DNA of 64,000 bases from Nemertoderma westbladi (Eukaryota; Xenacoelomorpha; Nemertodermatida; Nemertodermatidae). The stretch lies in the NCBI GenBank assembly GCA_032718475.1, contig JAUCBJ010002394.1, positions 1-64,000 on the forward strand, read 5' to 3'. Under the pieces are notes generated by a model. That model was not told the DNA's origin, made no database searches, and worked only from the letters and a program-made list of their open reading frames with translations. This document shows, piece after piece, positions 42,614 to 54,843 of the stretch (within the stretch, counting starts at the first letter, position 1; each line of letters starts with the position of its first letter). Made by a program: the position numbers and the translations under genes.

Positions 42614-44018
42614 TGTTCGCAGTATTTCAACTTTTCATAACGCGAGTTGAATATTTTTTGTATTTATTTAAAATGATTATTCTGATATCACTACTGGGTG
42701 CGGGACCTTGGTTTTTGGGCACACTCAATGAACTGGGGGTGATTTATGGGCAAATATTGGGACGACTTACAGTGTACGGGACTCATTTCGTGTATATAAG
42801 GGCAAGGGGGGGGGGGAAGGAAAAGTTAAGCAGTATTCGGGTTTACCTGACTACTATTAGGCCTAGCCAACTTCCTGCTGCCTGTAGAGGTGGATTTGGT
42901 AACTCGCTAGGTCTAAAGGACAAGGACTGCCCTTAGCGGTCCCTGGCCAACATCAGTTATTACGAGCCTGAAAAGGACATCGGAAAGTCTGCTACTTGTG
43001 TCAGGGATTTGCGACGGGAAACGACGACAGACCCCATAGCCAAGCCGTACTGGTTCTCGATGATCGTTCCCTTCGGGGTTCGTGAGGGGTGGGACGGACA
43101 CGTGAAAGGGTCGACTGACTAACAGAGGAAGGGTTTGACGAGGACTGCCCTTAGCGGTCTCTGGTCAACAGCAGTTATTACGAGCCTGAAAAGGACATCG
43201 GAAAGTCTGCTGCTTGTGCCAGGGATTTGCGATGGGAACCGACGACAGACCCCTTAGCCAAGCCGTACTGGTTCTCGATGATCGTTCCCTTCGGGGTTCG
43301 TGAGGGGTGGGACGGACACGCAACGGGGTCGAAAGACAAAGGACTGGACTCTACTGGCCTACCGACTGTTCGGAGCAGTGTCTCGGTTGCCGAAGCGACT
43401 ACGAGCCTGAATAAGGACTCGGAAAGCCTAGGTGGTTGGGACTCTGCGATGAACCGACGGACCCCTAGCCAAGCCGTACTGGTTCTCGATAATCGAACCC
43501 TTCGGGGTTCGTGAGGGGTGGGACGGACACGCGAACGGGTCCACCGACATCACAGACTCCTAGCCAAGCCGTACTGGTTCTCGATGACCGATCCCTTCGG
43601 GGTTCGGGAGGGGTGGTACAGACACGCAACAGGGTCGACCGACACCGACACTACGGCACCAAGACTAGGACCGAGGGAAAATCTGGGGAACATTAGTTAG
43701 GCTAAAATCTGAGCGAACAGTGGGTAATTAAATAATTTACTGTAGGGATTTATATTGTCGTGTATTATTATTGTGAATAATTTGGTGTATATTGGTTTGG
43801 GGAAGCCCAATTTATTCTCAATCAAGGTTCAACTGTAGGGAAGTTACATTAAAGAGTATATCCAACCAATGCAGCTTTTTCTCAACCGCAATCTTGCATT
43901 TAAGAACGGGTTCCTTCTCCACAATCAATATCCGGTGACTGGCCGGGATTCCGTGGTCTGTAAAGTTCCGCCTCCAGCATCGGCGTTTTCCCCCATGGTG
44001 TCGGGAATAACGGCAACA
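42614..44018 (+). repeat. 3' LTR of BEL-1
   Basis: 1405 bp, TG...CA, the mate of 29287-30674. TATATAAG at 42793. Four AGCCAAGCCG-led blocks (43038, 43256, 43467, 43562), each with a UUCG-type hairpin; the best, at 43494-43511, is CGAACCC-TTCG-GGGTTCG with a fully paired stem. Confidence 0.93.
42963..43607 (+). repeat. Hairpin array in the 3' LTR
   Basis: GNRA-type hairpins start at 42963, 43181 and 43402. UUCG-type hairpins lie at 43065-43082, 43283-43300, 43494-43511 and 43588-43607. The last keeps CCGA/TCGG outside a T-T mismatch. All lie downstream of the TATA box. Confidence 0.7.
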
Positions 44019-44023
44019 CAGTT
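44019..44023. repeat. Target-site duplication CAGTT (right)
   Basis: Matches 29282-29286. Confidence 0.93.
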
Positions 44024-44400
44024 CTTCATAAAACTTGACTGCTTGTTCTGGCTCTGAGACATTGGTTGGACTGTAGCAACATATAACTGTTGCCGTGGGA
44101 TTCCCATCAAATGTTGCAATCATAACCCTGGAATTTATAGATTTGATGTTGTTTAGGGTCTTAAGTGCAAATGGGCTTAGCAGAATTCCTACTCCACCAG
44201 TTGATGGATTGGCCGAGTTTCTTACTGCTGAGCTTGTTACTAACGTCCATCCATTTCCAATGTCATAGTACTTCATGGCAGTGTCGTCATGACAAATCCG
44301 ATGTTCTTGGATGCAGATGATGTCGATGTTATATTCCATTTCCAGAGCGACCATGTCACCCTGTTTGGTACGTGCTTTCAGCGTGCGTGCGTTCATTGTA
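44024..44400 (-). pseudogene. Second RTE-like LINE family, 5' endonuclease part
   Basis: Minus strand from ATG at 44396: MNARTLKARTKQGDMVALEM, then CIQEHRICHD (catalytic Glu), GGVGILLSPFALKTLNNI and VICCYSPTNVSE. It ends at the target duplication where BEL-1 is inserted; its continuation is 29286-26795. The 5' end abuts the 27-bp satellite. Confidence 0.9.
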
Positions 44401-44427
44401 GCAATCTTTAGTGTCGTTTTACATAAA

Positions 44428-47400
44428 ACATTTATTGCCAGGTTATCAAGTTATTCATTTATTGCCAGGTTATCAAGTTATTCATTTATTGCCCGGTTAT
44501 CAAGTTATCCATTTATTGCCCGGTTATCAAGTTATTCATTTATTGCCCGGTTATCAAGTTATTCATTTATTGCCAGGTTATCAAGTTATTCATTTATTGC
44601 CAGGTTATCAAGTTATTCATTTATTGCCAGGTTATCAAGTTATTCATTTATTGCCAGGTTATCAAGTTATTCATTTATTGCCAGGTTATGAAGTTATTCA
44701 TTTATTGCCCGGTTATCAAGTTATTCATTTATTGCCAGGATATCAAGTTATTCATTTATTGCCAGGTTATCAAGTTATTCATTTATTGCCAGGTTATCAA
44801 GTTATTCATTTATTGCCAGGTTATCAAGTTATTCATTTATTGCCAGGTTATCAAGTTATTCATTTATTGCCCGCTTATCAAGTTATTCATTTATTGCCCG
44901 GTTATCAAGTTATTCATTTATTGCCAGGTTATCAAGTTATTCATTTATTGCCAGGTTATCAAGTTATTCATTTATTGCCAGGTTATCAAGTTATTCATTT
45001 ATTGTCCAGTTATCAAGTTATTCATTTATTGCCAGGATATCAAGTTATTCATTTATTGCCAGGTTATCAAGTTATTCATTTATTGTCCAGTTATCAAGTT
45101 ATTCGTTTATTGCCAGGATATCAAGTTATTCATTTATTGCCAGGTTATCAAGTTATTCATTTATTGCCAGGTTATCAAGTTATTCATTTATTGCCAGGTT
45201 ATCAAGTTATTCATTATTGCCCGGTTATCAAGTTATTCATTTATTGCCTGGATATCAAGTTATTCATTTATTGCCAGGGTTATCAAGTTATTCATTTATT
45301 GCCAGGTTATCAAGTTATTCATTTATTGCCAGGTTATCAAGTTATTCATTATTGCCCGGTTATCAAGTTATTCATTTATTGCCTGGATATCAAGTTATTC
45401 ATTTATTGCCAGGGTTATCAAGTTATTCATTTATTGCCAGGTTATCAAGTTATTCATTTATTGCCAGGTTATCAAGTTATTCATTTATTGCCAGGTTATC
45501 AAGTTATTCATTTATTGCCAGGTTATCAAGTTATTCATTTATTGCCAGGTTATCAAGTTATTCATTTATTGCCAGGTTATCAAGTTATTCATTTATTGCC
45601 AGGTTATCAAATTATTCATTTATTGCCAGGTTATCAAGTTATTCATTTATTGCCAGGTTATCAAGTTATTCATTTATTGCCAGGTTATCAAGTTATTCAT
45701 TTATTGCCAGGTTATCAAGTTATTCATTTATTGCCCGGTTATCAAGTTATTCATTTATTGCCAGGTTATCAAGTTATTCATTTATTGCCAGGTTATCAAG
45801 TTATTCATTTATTGCCAGGTTATCAAGTTATTCATTTATTGCCAGGTTATCAAGTTATTCATTTATTGCCAGGTTATCAAGTTATTCGTTTATTGCCAGG
45901 TTATCAAGTTATTCATTTATTGCCCGGTTATCAAGTTATTCATTTTTTGCCAGGTTATCAAGTTATTCATTTATTGCCTGGTTATCAAGTTATTCATTTA
46001 TTGCCAGGTTATCAAGTTATTCATTTATTGCCAGGGTATCAAGTTGTTCATTTATTGCCAGATTATCAAGGTATTCATTTATTGCCCGGTTATCACGTTA
46101 TTCATTTATTGCCCGGTTATCAAGTTATTCATTTATTGCCAGGTTATCAAGTTATTCATTTATTGCCAGGTTATCAAGTTATGCATTTATTGCCCGGTTA
46201 TCAAGTTATTCATTTAATGCCCGGTTATCAAGTTATTCATTTATTGCCAGGTTATCAAGTTATTCATTTATTGCCCGGTTATCAAGTTATTCATTTATTG
46301 CCCGGTTATCAAGTTATTCATCTATTGCCCGGTTATCAAGTTATTCATTTATTGCCAGGTTATCAAGTTATTCATTTATTGCCAGGAAATCAAGTTATTC
46401 ATTAATTGCCAGGTTATCAAGTTATTCATTTATTGCCAGGTTATCAAGTTATTCATTTATTGCCAGGTTATCAACTTATTCATTTATTGCCCGGTTATCA
46501 AGTTATTCATTTATTGCCAGGTTATCAAGTTATTCATTTATTGCCAGGTTATCAAGTTATTCATTTATTGCCAGGTTATCAAGTTATGCATTTATTGCCC
46601 GGTTATCAAGTTATTCATTTAATGCCCGGTTATCAAGTTATTCATTTATTGCCAGGTTATCAAGTTATTCATTTATTGCCAGGTTATCAAGTTATTCATT
46701 TATTGCCAGGTTATCAAGTTATTCATTTATTGCCAGGTTATCAAGGTATTCATTTATTGCCAGGTTATCAAGTTATTCATTTATTGCCAGGTTATCAAGT
46801 TATTCATTTAATGCCCGGTTATCAAGTTATTCATTTATTGCCAGGTTATCAAGTTATTCATTTATTGCCCGGTTATCAAGTTATTCATTTATTGCCCGGT
46901 TATCAAGTTATTCATCTATTGCCCGGTTATCAAGTTATTCATTTTGTTGCCAGGTTATCAAGTTATTCATTTATTGCCAGGAAATCAAGTTATTCATTTA
47001 TTGCCAGGTTATCAAGTTATTCATTTATTGCCAGGTTATCAAGTTATTCATTTATTACCAGGTTATCAAGTTATTCATTTATTGCCCGGTTATCAAGTTA
47101 TTCATTTATTGCCCGGTTATCAAGTTATTCATTTATTGCCAGGTTATCAAGTTATTCATTTATTAGCAGGTTATCAAGTTATTAATTTATTGCCAGGTTA
47201 TCAAGTTATTCATTTATTGCCAGGGTATCAAGTTATTCATTTATTGCCAGGTTATCAAGATATTCATTTATTGCCAGGTTATCAAGTTATTCATTTATTA
47301 GCAGGTTATCAAGTTATTCATTTATTGCCAGGTTATCAAGTTATTCATTTATTGCCAGGGTATCAAGTTATTCATTTATTGCCAGGTTATCAAGATATTC

Positions 47401-50400
47401 ATTTATTGCCAGGTTATCAAGTTATTCATTTATTGTCAGGTTATCAAGTTATTCATTTATTGCCAGGGTATCAAGTTATTCATTTATTGACAGGTTATTA
47501 AGTTATTCATTTATTGCCAGGGTATCAAGTTATTCATTTATTGCCAGGTTATCAAGATATTCATTTATTGCCAGGTTATCAAGTTATTCATTTATTGCCA
47601 GGTTATCAAGTTATTAATTTATTGCCAGGTTATCAAGTTATTCATTTATTGCCCGGTTATCAAGTTATTCATTTATTGCCAGGTTATCAAGTTATTCATT
47701 TATTGCCAGGTTATCAAGTTATTCATTTATTGCCAGGTTATCAAGTTATTCATTTATTGCCAGGTTATCAAGTTATTCATTTATTGCCAGGTTATCAAGT
47801 TATTCATTTATTGCCAGGTTATCAAGTTATTCATTTATTGCCAGGTTATCAAGTTATTCATTTATTGCCAGGTTATCAAGTTATTCGTTTATTGCCAGGT
47901 TATCAAGTTATTCATTTATTGCCCGGTTATCAAGTTATTCATTTATTGCCAGATTATCAAGTTATTTATTTATTGCCTGGTTATCAAGTTATTCATTTAT
48001 TGCCAGGTTATCAAGTTATTCATTTATTGCCAGGTTATCAAGGTATTCATTTATTGCCCGGTTATCAAGTTATTCTTTTATTGCCCGGTTATCAAGTTAT
48101 TCATTTATTGCCAGGTTATCAAGTTATTCATTTATTGCCAGGTTATCAAGTTATGCATTTATTGCCCGGTTATCAAGTTATTCATTTATTGCCCAGTTAT
48201 CAAGTTATTCATTTATTGCCAGGTTATCAAGTTATTCATTTATTGCCAGGTTATCAAGTTATTCATTTATTGCCAGGAAATCAAGTTATTCATTATTTGC
48301 CAGGTTATCAATATCAAGTTATTCATTTATTGCCAGGTTATCAAGTTATTCATTTATTGTCCAGTTATCAAGTTATTCATTTATTGCCAGGTTATCAAGT
48401 TATTCATTTATTGCCAGGTTATCAAGTTATTCATTTATTGCCAGGTTATCAAGTTATTCATTTATTGCCAGGTTATCAAGTTATTCATTTATTGCCAGGT
48501 TATCAAGTTATTCATTTATTGCCAGGTTATCAAGTTATTCATTTATTGCCAGGTTATCAAGTTATTCATTTATTGCCAGGTTATCAAGTTATTCATTTAT
48601 TGCCAGGTTATCAAGTTATTCATTTATTGCCAGGTTATCAAGTTATTCGTTTATTGCCAGGTTATCAAGTTATTCATTTATTGCCCGGTTATCAAGTTAT
48701 TCATTTTTTGCCAGGTTATCAAGTTATTCATTTATTGCCTGGTTATCAAGTTATTCATTTATTGCCAGGTTATCAAGTTATTCATTTATTGCCAGGGTAT
48801 CAAGTTGTTCATTTATTGCCAGATTATCAAGGTATTCATTTATTGCCCGGTTATCACGTTATTCATTTATTGCCCGGTTATCAAGTTATTCATTTATTGC
48901 CAGGTTATCAAGTTATTCATTTATTGCCAGGTTATCAAGTTATGCATTTATTGCCCGGTTATCAAGTTATTCATTTAATGCCCGGTTATCAAGTTATTCA
49001 TTTATTGCCAGGTTATCAAGTTATTCATTTATTGCCCGGTTATCAAGTTATTCATTTATTGCCCGGTTATCAAGTTATTCATCTATTGCCCGGTTATCAA
49101 GTTATTCATTTATTGCCAGGTTATCAAGTTATTCATTTATTGCCAGGAAATCAAGTTATTCATTAATTGCCAGGTTATCAAGTTATTCATTTATTGCCAG
49201 GTTATCAAGTTATTCATTTATTGCCAGGTTATCAACTTATTCATTTATTGCCCGGTTATCAAGTTATTCATTTATTGCCAGGTTATCAAGTTATTCATTT
49301 ATTGCCAGGTTATCAAGTTATTCATTTATTGCCAGGTTATCAAGTTATGCATTTATTGCCCGGTTATCAAGTTATTCATTTAATGCCCGGTTATTAAGTT
49401 ATTCATTTATTGCCAGGTTATCAAGTTATTCATTTATTGCCAGGTTATCAAGTTATTCATTTATTGCCAGGTTATCAAGTTATTCATTTATTGCCAGGTT
49501 ATCAAGGTATTCATTTATTGCCAGGTTATCAAGTTATTCATTTATTGCCAGGTTATCAAGTTATTCATTTAATGCCCGGTTATCAAGTTATTCATTTATT
49601 GCCAGGTTATCAAGTTATTCATTTATTGCCCGGTTATCAAGTTATTCATTTATTGCCCGGTTATCAAGTTATTCATCTATTGCCCGGTTATCAAGTTATT
49701 CATTTTGTTGCCAGGTTATCAAGTTATTCATTTATTGCCAGGAAATCAAGTTATTCATTTATTGCCAGGTTATCAAGTTATTCATTTATTGCCAGGTTAT
49801 CAAGTTATTCATTTATTACCAGGTTATCAAGTTATTCATTTATTGCCCGGTTATCAAGTTATTCATTTATTGCCCGGTTATCAAGTTATTCATTTATTGC
49901 CAGGTTATCAAGTTATTCATTTATTGCCCGGTTATCAAGTTATTCATTTATTGCCCGGTTATCAAGTTATTCATTTATTGCCAGGGTATCAAGTTATTCA
50001 TTTATTGCCAGGTTATCAAGATATTCATTTATTGCCAGGTTATCAAGTTATTCATTTATTAGCAGGTTATCAAGTTATTCATTTATTGCCAGGTTATCAA
50101 GTTATTCATTTATTGCCAGGGTATCAAGTTATTCATTTATTGCCAGGTTATCAAGATATTCATTTATTGCCAGGTTATCAAGTTATTCATTTATTGTCAG
50201 GTTATCAAGTTATTCATTTATTGCCAGGGTATCAAGTTATTCATTTATTGACAGGTTATTAAGTTATTCATTTATTGCCAGGGTATCAAGTTATTCATTT
50301 ATTGCCAGGTTATCAAGATATTCATTTATTGCCAGGTTATCAAGTTATTCATTTATTGCCAGGGTATCAAGTTATTCATTTATTGCCAGGTTATCAAGTT

Positions 50401-52454
50401 ATTCATTTATTGCCCGGTTATCAAGTTATTCATTTATTGCCAGGTTATCAAGTTATTCATTTATTGCCAGGTTATCAAGTTATTCATTTATTGCCAGGTT
50501 ATCAAGTTATTCATTTATTGCCAGGTTATCAAGTTATTCATTTATTGCCAGGTTATCAAGTTATTCATTTATTGCCAGGTTATCAAGTTATTCATTTATT
50601 GCCAGGTTATCAAGTTATTCATTTATTGCCAGGTTATCAAGTTATTCGTTTATTGCCAGGTTATCAAGTTATTCATTTATTGCCCGGTTATCAAGTTATT
50701 CATTTATTGCCAGATTATCAAGTTATTTATTTATTGCCTGGTTATCAAGTTATTCATTTATTGCCCGGTTATCAAGTTATTCATTTATTGCCAGATTATC
50801 AAGTTATTTATTTATTGCCTGGTTATCAAGTTATTTATTTATTGCCAGGTTATCAAGTTATTCATTTATTGCCAGGTTATCAAGGTATTCATTTATTGCC
50901 AGGTTATCAAGTTATGCATTTATTGCCAGGTTATCAAGTTATTCATTTATTGCCAGGTTATCAAGGTATTCATTTATTGCCAGGTTATCAAGTTATGCAT
51001 TTATTGCCAGGTTATCAAGTTATTCATTTATTGCCTGGTTATCAAGTTATTCATTTATTGCCCGGTTATCAAGTTATTCATTTATTGCCAGATTATCAAG
51101 TTATTTATTTATTGCCTGGTTATCAAGTTATTCATTTATTGCCCGGTTATCAAGTTATTCATTTATTGCCAGATTATCAAGTTATTTATTTATTGCCTGG
51201 TTATCAAGTTATTCATTTATTGCCAGGTTATCAAGTTATTCATTTATTGCCAGGTTATCAAGTTATTCATTTATTGCCAGGTTATCAAGTTATTCATTTA
51301 TTGCCAGGTTATCAAGTTATTCATTTATTGCCAGGTTATCAAGTTATTCATTTATTGCCAGGAAATCAAGTTATTCATTATTTGCCAGGTTATCAATATC
51401 AAGTTATTCATTTATTGCCAGGTTATCAAGTTATTCATTTATTGTCCAGTTATCAAGTTATTCATTTATTGCCAGGTTATCAAGTTATTCATTTATTGCC
51501 AGGTTATCAAGTTATTCATTTATTGCCAGGTTATCAAGTTATTCATTTATTGCCAGGTTATCAAGTTATTCATTTATTGCCAGGTTATCAAGTTATTCAT
51601 TTATTGCCAGGTTATCAAGTTATTCATTTATTGCCGGGTTATCAAGTTATTCATTTATTGCCAGGTTATCAAGTTATTCATTTATTGCCAGGTTATCAAG
51701 TTATTCATTTATTGCCGGGTTATCAAGTTATTCATTTATTGCCAGGTTATCAAGTTATTCATTTATTGCCAGGTTATCAAGTTATTCATTTATTGCCAGG
51801 TTATCAAGTTATTCATTTATTGCCAGGTTATCAAGTTATTCATTTATTACCAGGTTATCAAGTTATTCATTTATTGCCAGGTTATCAAGTTATTCATTTA
51901 TTGCCAGGTTATCAAGTTATTCAATTATTATTGCCAGGTTATCAAGTTATACATTTATTGCCAGGTTATCAATTTATTCATATATTGCCAGGTTATCAAG
52001 TTATTCATTTATTGCCCGGTTATCAAGTTATTCATTTATTGCCAGGTTATCAAGATATTCATTTATTGCCAGGTTATCAAGTTATTCATTTATTGCCCGG
52101 TTATCAAGTTATTCATTTATTGCCAGTTTATCAAGTTATTCATTTATTGCCAGGTTATCAAGTTATTCATTTATTGCCAGGTTATCAAGTTATTCATTTA
52201 TTACCAGGTTATCAAGTTATTCATTTATTGCCAGGTAATCAAGTTAGTCATTTATTGCCAGGTTATCAAGTTATTCATTTATTGCCAGGTTATCAAGTTA
52301 TTCATTTATTGCCCGGTTATCAAGTTATTCATTTATTGCCAGGTTATCAAGTTATTCATTTATTGCCAGGTTATGAAGTTATTCATTTATTGCCAGGTTA
52401 TCAAGTTATTCATTTATTGCCAGGTTATCAAGTTATTCATTTATTGCCCGGTTA
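44428..52454 (+). repeat. 8-kb tandem array of a 27-bp repeat
   Basis: About 297 copies. The unit contains GCCAGGTTATCAAGTTATTC; common variants are CCCGG for CCAGG, TCGTT for TCATT and GGAAATC for GGTTATC. Because 27 is a multiple of three and the unit has no forward stop, all three + frames stay open for hundreds of codons (HLLPGYQVI, IARLSSYSF, YCQVIKLFI). All three reverse frames have a stop in each unit. Variant patterns repeat at a distance of 2761 bp (for example 46381/49142, 46941/49702, 45942/48702), showing segmental duplication of about 100 units; smaller duplications occur (135 bp at 45214/45349). No spacers. I do not call it a gene. Confidence 0.95.
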
Positions 52455-52502
52455 ATTTGTTTTCCCTAATATTTTAACCTCGGGCAGGAAACCCTCGAGC
52501 TG

Positions 52503-52592
52503 CGCTTCAAGGAGACACACATGCACCATTCTTGTTCATTATTGTGATTGACTATGTTCTACGCATGTCCTTAGATCATCATAATGATGATG
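52503..52592 (+). pseudogene. Small RTE-like RT fragment
   Basis: About 90 bp covering LQGDTHAPFLF-like and IDYVLRMSLDHHNDD sequence, the same segment as 35995-36085 in the intact copy. It borders the satellite array. Confidence 0.8.
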
Positions 52593-54843
52593 GATTTCCG
52601 AGGAAGGTAAGACTTTGTTCGACGTCCTTGCCCGACGTAAGACCTATAGATCAGGGTAAGCGTGATGCTGTTCTGGGACGCCGCAAATTTAGGATCAAAT
52701 AATTATATTCTGACAGAGCCCCCCCATCAGTAGTACAAATCCCTGGGTTAACCTGTATATCTCAAAGGTGCGAACTATTGCCGTTCATCAGTACGCGAGT
52801 ACACATTAGGTACGGACAGCATATGTTCCATAATTTAGTGATTCGTAGTACTGACCGTTTGGTACTGGTTCGCTTTGTAGAACATACATTAGTACCCCCC
52901 CCCCCCCCCCCCCCCCCTCTGCCTGAACCTTAGTTATTTGATCAGGCAAGGAGTATTTCTGCTACCGGCACACCGCTTGACCTAGGGAGGTTTATTAATA
53001 TCCTACCGCGCCTTGCCACGTACTGATAGGTATTTGCTGCTAACTACCGCAGCAACAAAGTTCTAGAATCAAATTTGTATACCAGATCAGCTAACGTACG
53101 GTAGCGATTAACCCCTATTTCTTATCTTACAACCAGAATCTGGTATTTGTGCCGATCACGGGTGTAGTTACTAACACCGTAATTGCCCGGTTGAGTTGTG
53201 GATAGGACGGAGAGAGTTTGACGTCATTTGTAAGTATAAAGTTCTACAAAACGCGACTAGCTTATTTTCGTAGCTAGCGCACGGTATTGTTTTTGGTCAG
53301 AAAATCACTAAAACCTAGTAAAATAATATACACCAAAATTGTTTTATTGTAACACACCCACACACACACGCCCTAAAACATATTTACCCTTAGAGTTCTA
53401 CTAGTTATAGCGCACTTTAGATTACTTTTAGGCAGAATTTATCTGTAACTTACTGTTAGTATTTGTAAAATTAGGATCTGATATTTAGTTACGGCAAAAA
53501 GGGAGTATTTTATTTTGTTATTAAACTGTTGTTTTGTCAGAGCAGCGGTATTGTTACATTAGGCACGACCCTCTTTAGACTGATTTCGTACAGGGGGATC
53601 AGTATTGTTACGCTAGGTCTGTTAACCCATTAGCTCGTATATAAACCATATAAATCACACCGTGGCAAGTTACGGTATTTAGGACTGTCAGCGATAGTTA
53701 GGATTCGCTGCGCGGGGATTGTTTTCCCGTGAGTTTGGTCTGTTACTGTAACTGTACATCTGCCATACCGGTTAGAGGACAGGTTTCCTTTTGTCTAGTT
53801 CGTAGGCATTAGACCCGCTTACGTACATAGAATAGACACTAGGCTCTGCTCCTCACCAGTAGTCGTTTGTGTATTGTATCTGTTTGTTTAGATACCCTGG
53901 ACTGGGATTTGTTGTCAGATACTGTACGAGCCCGTATACATTACTAGATCTTACGGTAAGATACATCGTTACTAGGATCCGGTAAGCGGTATACTACTGG
54001 ACTTTACAGTGAGATATATATATATAAATATATATTGTTAGCTATTGTAAAAGGTAGGAGATATTTACAATTTAAAATTAGTAAAATTAGTAATTTGTAG
54101 AACATCCCCTGCTTCAGTAGGCTTTAGGGTAGCTAGTAGTTTCGTATTTAATATTTGACTAGCTAATAGTTAGTTTGTAGCAATTTGTTTTACGCCGTGT
54201 GTGTGCGGTGTTACTTTTCGGTACTTGAAAAGGTACATAGGGTTTAAAGACCAAGTTGTATCGGTACCTAGGAAGATTTTCGTAGAGTAGAAGTAAAACT
54301 CTCACCTTCGACTTTTCAGGACTCAAGGACTCATTTCTGGACCGCTTCGAGGATTAGACCGCTTTTCGCAAGTTTGGGAGACACAAAATTCGTCCGCGAC
54401 GCCGAAAACGGAACGACCCACTCCGGTTTGTATTTGGGAATTTGCACGACTGGAAGATCAAAGGAGCGTAAGTGTTACGACTCGTGTCGTTCAAATTTAA
54501 GAAAGCATAGTAGTACTCAAAATTTGTGGGTTTCACTGTCTAATTAGTAGTGTTGTTGGTATTTATTTTCCCGTTAGACGTTGCTGTTTTGCCTATTATT
54601 TGTACTTGTTGATCTACATTTTGGTAGCGTATACCGTTATCTCACTTATTCGTACAAATTTAGCCGGTAGGCTAGATTATTATATTTTATTATATACCCT
54701 TTTGATTTTATTTGTACCGGTTAGGGTATATATATATAGTATATATATATATACCAAGATAAGTTTGACATTTCGACATTTTGACATTTCGACATTCTGA
54801 TACTTTGACATTTTATTACCCGTACTTGACATATATAATAGAC
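52593..54843. other. Non-coding region upstream of BEL-2, possible LTR/leader
   Basis: No gene. There is a C run at 52897-52917, a CA-rich patch at 53346-53368, and AT runs at 54007-54030 and 54725-54755. A BEL-2 5' LTR and leader should lie here, but its mate is beyond the window end, so I cannot set borders. Confidence 0.4.

Noticed and set aside
44428-52454. CRISPR-like array
   Set aside because: Units abut directly with no unique spacers, the sequence is animal DNA and there are no cas genes.
44311-52455. Very long overlapping ORFs (up to 942 codons) made of HLLPGYQVI, IARLSSYSF or YCQVIKLFI repeats
   Set aside because: They follow from a 27-bp tandem unit without forward stops; all three frames are equally open, with no start context, no flanking coding sequence and no codon-level conservation.
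54007-54755. TATA boxes and a BEL-2 5' LTR border
   Set aside because: Several AT runs could be read as promoters, but without the mate LTR inside the window no border or promoter can be supported.
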